This document shows positions 6,133 to 7,033 of a stretch of 7,033 bases of DNA, in pieces; position 1 is the stretch's first letter, and each line of letters starts with the position of its first letter. The stretch is taken from assembly GCA_025454095.1 (NCBI GenBank), contig JALOPC010000075.1, positions 1 to 7,033 on the forward strand, in the 5' to 3' direction. The DNA is from Syntrophales bacterium (GTDB lineage Bacteria > Desulfobacterota > Syntrophia > Syntrophales > UBA2192). The position numbers were made by a program, and so were the translations under genes. The notes beneath the pieces were generated by a model. It ran no database searches. It had not been told where the DNA came from and saw only the letters and a list, made by a program, of their open reading frames with translations.

Positions 6133-6355
6133 TCTTCCACGACCTCTCCGTGATTTCGAGCTCCAGTCCGATAGCGGCGAGAACCTGTAAAACCTTGTCC
6201 AGTCGAGCCGTTGGCTTCCCATTTTCAAGATCAGACAGGAAGCGGTAGTTGACGTTGCACAGGCCGGCGGCATCCACAAGCGTCAGGCCATCGCTTTTGC
6301 GCTTGCGCCGAACCTCCGCGCCGATATCGGAAACGGATCTGACGGGCTTTTTCAC
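6125..6355 (-). CDS. hipB: HipB-family XRE helix-turn-helix antitoxin
   Basis: A 76-aa DNA-binding antitoxin that would bind HipA and repress its own operon. Residues 11-62 form an XRE-type HTH: IGAEVRRKRKSDGLTLVDAAGL, then NVNYRFLSDLENGKPTARL, and KVLQVLAAIGLELEI. The FLSDLENGKPTA segment is typical of HipB proteins. The start is GTG at 6353-6355, decided by a strong GGAGG (plus-strand 6363-6367) with 7-nt spacing and by the lack of an ATG nearby. The gene overlaps hipA by 8 bases. Three palindromic sites upstream, one at the transcription start, indicate negative autoregulation by HipB or the HipBA complex. The reading frame is undamaged, unlike the integrase in the same island. Confidence 0.93.
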   Translation of the reverse strand: MKKPVRSVSDIGAEVRRKRKSDGLTLVDAAGLCNVNYRFLSDLENGKPTARLDKVLQVLAAIGLELEITERSWKND

Positions 6356-6377
6356 AGCAGTGCCTCCAGCATTAATG

Positions 6378-6391
6378 TTCCCGATCGGGAA
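6378..6391. promoter_or_regulatory. Operator O1 of hipBA (TTCCCGATCGGGAA)
   Basis: A perfect 14-bp palindrome centred at 6384.5. It overlaps the end of the -10 hexamer and the predicted transcription start, the best place for blocking RNA polymerase. Its core is shared with O2 and, apart from the central four bases, with O3. Confidence 0.8.
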
Positions 6392-6419
6392 TATATCTAA
6401 GTGTAAAGCCTGTTGTCAA
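6390..6419 (-). promoter_or_regulatory. Predicted sigma70 promoter of hipBA
   Basis: A perfect TTGACA (6414-6419 on minus), an 18-bp spacer and TATATT (6390-6395) put the start near 6383, about 28 nt before the hipB GTG. Operator O1 covers the start site and O2 lies 6 bp upstream of the -35 box, so repressor dimers would bracket the promoter. Confidence 0.8.
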
Positions 6420-6425
6420 GAAGAA

Positions 6426-6443
6426 TATTCCCGATCGGGCATA
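6426..6443. promoter_or_regulatory. Operator O2 of hipBA
   Basis: TATTCCCGATCGGGCATA, centred at 6434.5, is an 18-bp palindrome with one mismatched pair (T/C). Its centre is 50 bp from that of O1 and it lies just upstream of the -35 box. Confidence 0.75.
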
Positions 6444-6472
6444 AAGCGATCTGCCCATGCGAATGCGGCATG

Positions 6473-6496
6473 AAATATTCCCGTACGGGAATATTT
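6473..6496. promoter_or_regulatory. Operator O3 of hipBA (perfect 24-bp palindrome)
   Basis: The half-site AAATATTCCCGT is followed by its exact complement, giving a 24-bp perfect palindrome centred at 6484.5, again 50 bp from the previous site. The centre is GTAC rather than the GATC of O1 and O2. It is the most symmetrical site and the farthest from the promoter (about 100 bp from the start). Confidence 0.75.
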
Positions 6497-6632
6497 ATCG
6501 CCTCATTGTCCGCCGCGGAAAACGCATCCGACGGAAGCAAGGTTGCCATCGCTTCCGTCATTTGCTAACGAGTGAGCGGAGTTATTCAACAAGTCAACGA
6601 GTTATGGGAACTAAACGGAAATTCAAGGGTAG
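6497..6632. other. Gene-free island segment with stem-loop and short direct repeats
   Basis: I see no credible gene here. GACGGAAGC (6530-6538) and GCTTCCGTC (6551-6559) form a perfect 9-bp stem with a 12-nt loop, without a T-run. GAGTTAT occurs at 6579-6585 and 6599-6605, 20 bp apart, close to the right attachment repeat, where integrase or excisionase arm sites could lie. Any such role is inference. Confidence 0.4.
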
Positions 6633-6679
6633 TGATTCGTAATCAGCAGGGTTGGGGCTCGAATCCCCACATCGGCTCC
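6633..6679 (+). repeat. attR: displaced 3' half of tRNA-Thr
   Basis: This copies 4510-4556 of tRNA-Thr from the anticodon stem (CGT included) to the CC of the terminal CCA. It differs at three positions (6651, 6652 and 6658), and the terminal A is also lost. The T loop is altered to CTCGAAT, breaking the invariant TTC, so this is a non-functional relic and not a second tRNA. No 5' half or promoter precedes it. Confidence 0.88.
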
Positions 6680-6686
6680 CGAAATG

Positions 6687-6722
6687 AAAAGGGTTTCAGG
6701 TCAATAGCCGAAACCCTTTTTC
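6687..6722 (+). terminator. Rho-independent terminator behind the tRNA-Thr fragment
   Basis: AAAAGGGTTTC (6687-6697) and GAAACCCTTTT (6710-6720) form a perfect 11-bp stem with a 12-nt loop, and the run of five T (6717-6721) completes the signal. It stands 8 nt after the tRNA fragment, the same distance as the terminator after the intact tRNA. It is therefore probably the original terminator of tRNA-Thr before the island inserted. Confidence 0.8.
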
Positions 6723-6843
6723 TCTATTCCTCTAATTTTGGACCACCTATGGCCCACTTTGAGAACGGGAGTATCTGAGATCCGAGGACGGTTTGAGCGA
6801 CTCAATTATTTTCGCCCGTTCATTGCTTCGCGTATCATTGTCG

Positions 6844-7033
6844 CTATTTGGGCTGCTCATATATTTTTTGGGCCTTCAGCCCGGTCAATTTTTCCCAACG
6901 CTTCCGTATAACCTCGGCGTATACGGGCGACTTCTCCATAATTCGACAGCGGCGGTTCATCTTGGTCGCGGCTATAAGTGTCGACCCGCTTCCGCCGAAT
7001 GGTTCAAGCACGATATCGCCGCGCTTTGTGAGC
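6844..7033 (-). CDS. DNA methyltransferase (N4-cytosine/N6-adenine type), C-terminal part only
   Basis: The last 62 residues of a class-I SAM-dependent DNA methyltransferase; the gene enters from the right edge and stops at TAG (6844-6846). GDIVLEPFGGSGSTLIAAT (5-23) is the SAM-binding motif I of the N6/N4 methylase family. The fragment then continues NRRCRIMEKSPVYAEVIRKR and ends with the usual RWEKLTG helix, so the C-terminus is complete. In this order (motif I near the C-terminus) the catalytic D/N/S-PPY motif lies off the window, so base specificity cannot be read. MEKSP stands where family members often have E-x-D/N-P. It lies outside the tRNA-Thr att repeats and may belong to a phage or another accessory element. 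The 120 bp after it (6723-6843) hold no convincing gene. Confidence 0.88.
   Translation of the reverse strand, partial: LTKRGDIVLEPFGGSGSTLIAATKMNRRCRIMEKSPVYAEVIRKRWEKLTGLKAQKIYEQPK

Larger units (their letters stand above)
4510..6679. mobile_element. Mini genomic island integrated in tRNA-Thr, carrying hipBA and an integrase remnant
   Basis: The 47-bp segment 4510-4556 (anticodon stem to CC of the tRNA) recurs at 6633-6679 in direct orientation with 3 mismatches, at an offset of exactly 2123 bp. The intact tRNA is at the left end and the orphan 3' fragment at the right, the classical attL/attR arrangement of tyrosine-integrase elements. Inside are an integrase 3' remnant right beside the tRNA, where int genes of such islands usually sit, and a hipBA operon. 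The element is far smaller than ordinary islands and lacks a working integrase, so internal deletion after integration is likely. Confidence 0.8.

Noticed and set aside
5311..6153. Plus-strand open frame of 280 codons opposite hipA
   Set aside because: Shadow of hipA; no family resemblance and no ribosome binding site that stands out.
6457..6642. Small plus-strand open frame (61 codons) starting between O2 and O3
   Set aside because: It reads through the O3 palindrome and the hairpin, has no clear ribosome binding site and ends inside the tRNA fragment.
6633..6679. Possible second tRNA-Thr gene
   Set aside because: Only the 3' half is present; the acceptor 5' strand and D arm are missing and the T loop has lost its conserved TTC.

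Overview
This 7 kb window is a GC-rich chromosomal segment. It has a peptidoglycan-precursor gene block on the minus strand (1-4310), a tRNA-Thr gene on the plus strand (4482-4557), and a small genomic island that used this tRNA as its integration site (about 4510-6679). Beyond the island, the 3' end of a DNA methyltransferase gene runs off the right edge. The GC-rich coding style, the paired inverted repeat with AAATCCCCC ends and the character of the proteins suggest a Desulfobacterota (deltaproteobacterial) type of genome. This is an impression from the sequence, not a demonstrated assignment.

Peptidoglycan block. In transcription order (right to left) there is an alanine racemase (alr, 656 aa), a first D-Ala-D-Ala ligase family gene (ddl copy B, 351 aa) and a second ligase gene (ddl copy A, at least 328 aa, cut by the left edge). 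Together they would make D-Ala and join it into the dipeptide terminus of the cell-wall stem peptide. Three points stand out. The racemase carries about 275 extra C-terminal residues that I cannot assign to a family. The two ligases are tandem paralogs that diverge at active-site positions: copy A has Lys-Phe where copy B and canonical enzymes have Lys-Tyr in the omega loop, while copy B has an altered metal and substrate loop near its C-terminus. Copy A also has its own sigma70-like promoter.

tRNA and island. tRNA-Thr(CGT) is complete, with an encoded CCA, a strong upstream promoter and a terminator. A 47-bp near-copy of its 3' half (44/47 identical) lies 2123 bp downstream, followed by a second terminator that probably belonged to the original tRNA gene. 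Between the repeats are a decayed tyrosine-integrase 3' end (one-base deletion, catalytic Tyr replaced by Asn) and a hipB-hipA toxin-antitoxin operon with apparently intact reading frames. The operon has a TTGACA/TATATT promoter and three palindromic operators whose centres are exactly 50 bp apart. The element therefore looks like a stranded mini-island that has lost its own integrase but kept a self-regulated HipBA module.

Right edge. About 120 bp without a recognisable gene is followed by the C-terminal 62 residues of an N4/N6-type DNA methyltransferase on the minus strand, outside the att repeats. It may belong to another accessory element. Long plus-strand open frames opposite alr, ddl and hipA are shadows of GC-rich codon bias and were not annotated.
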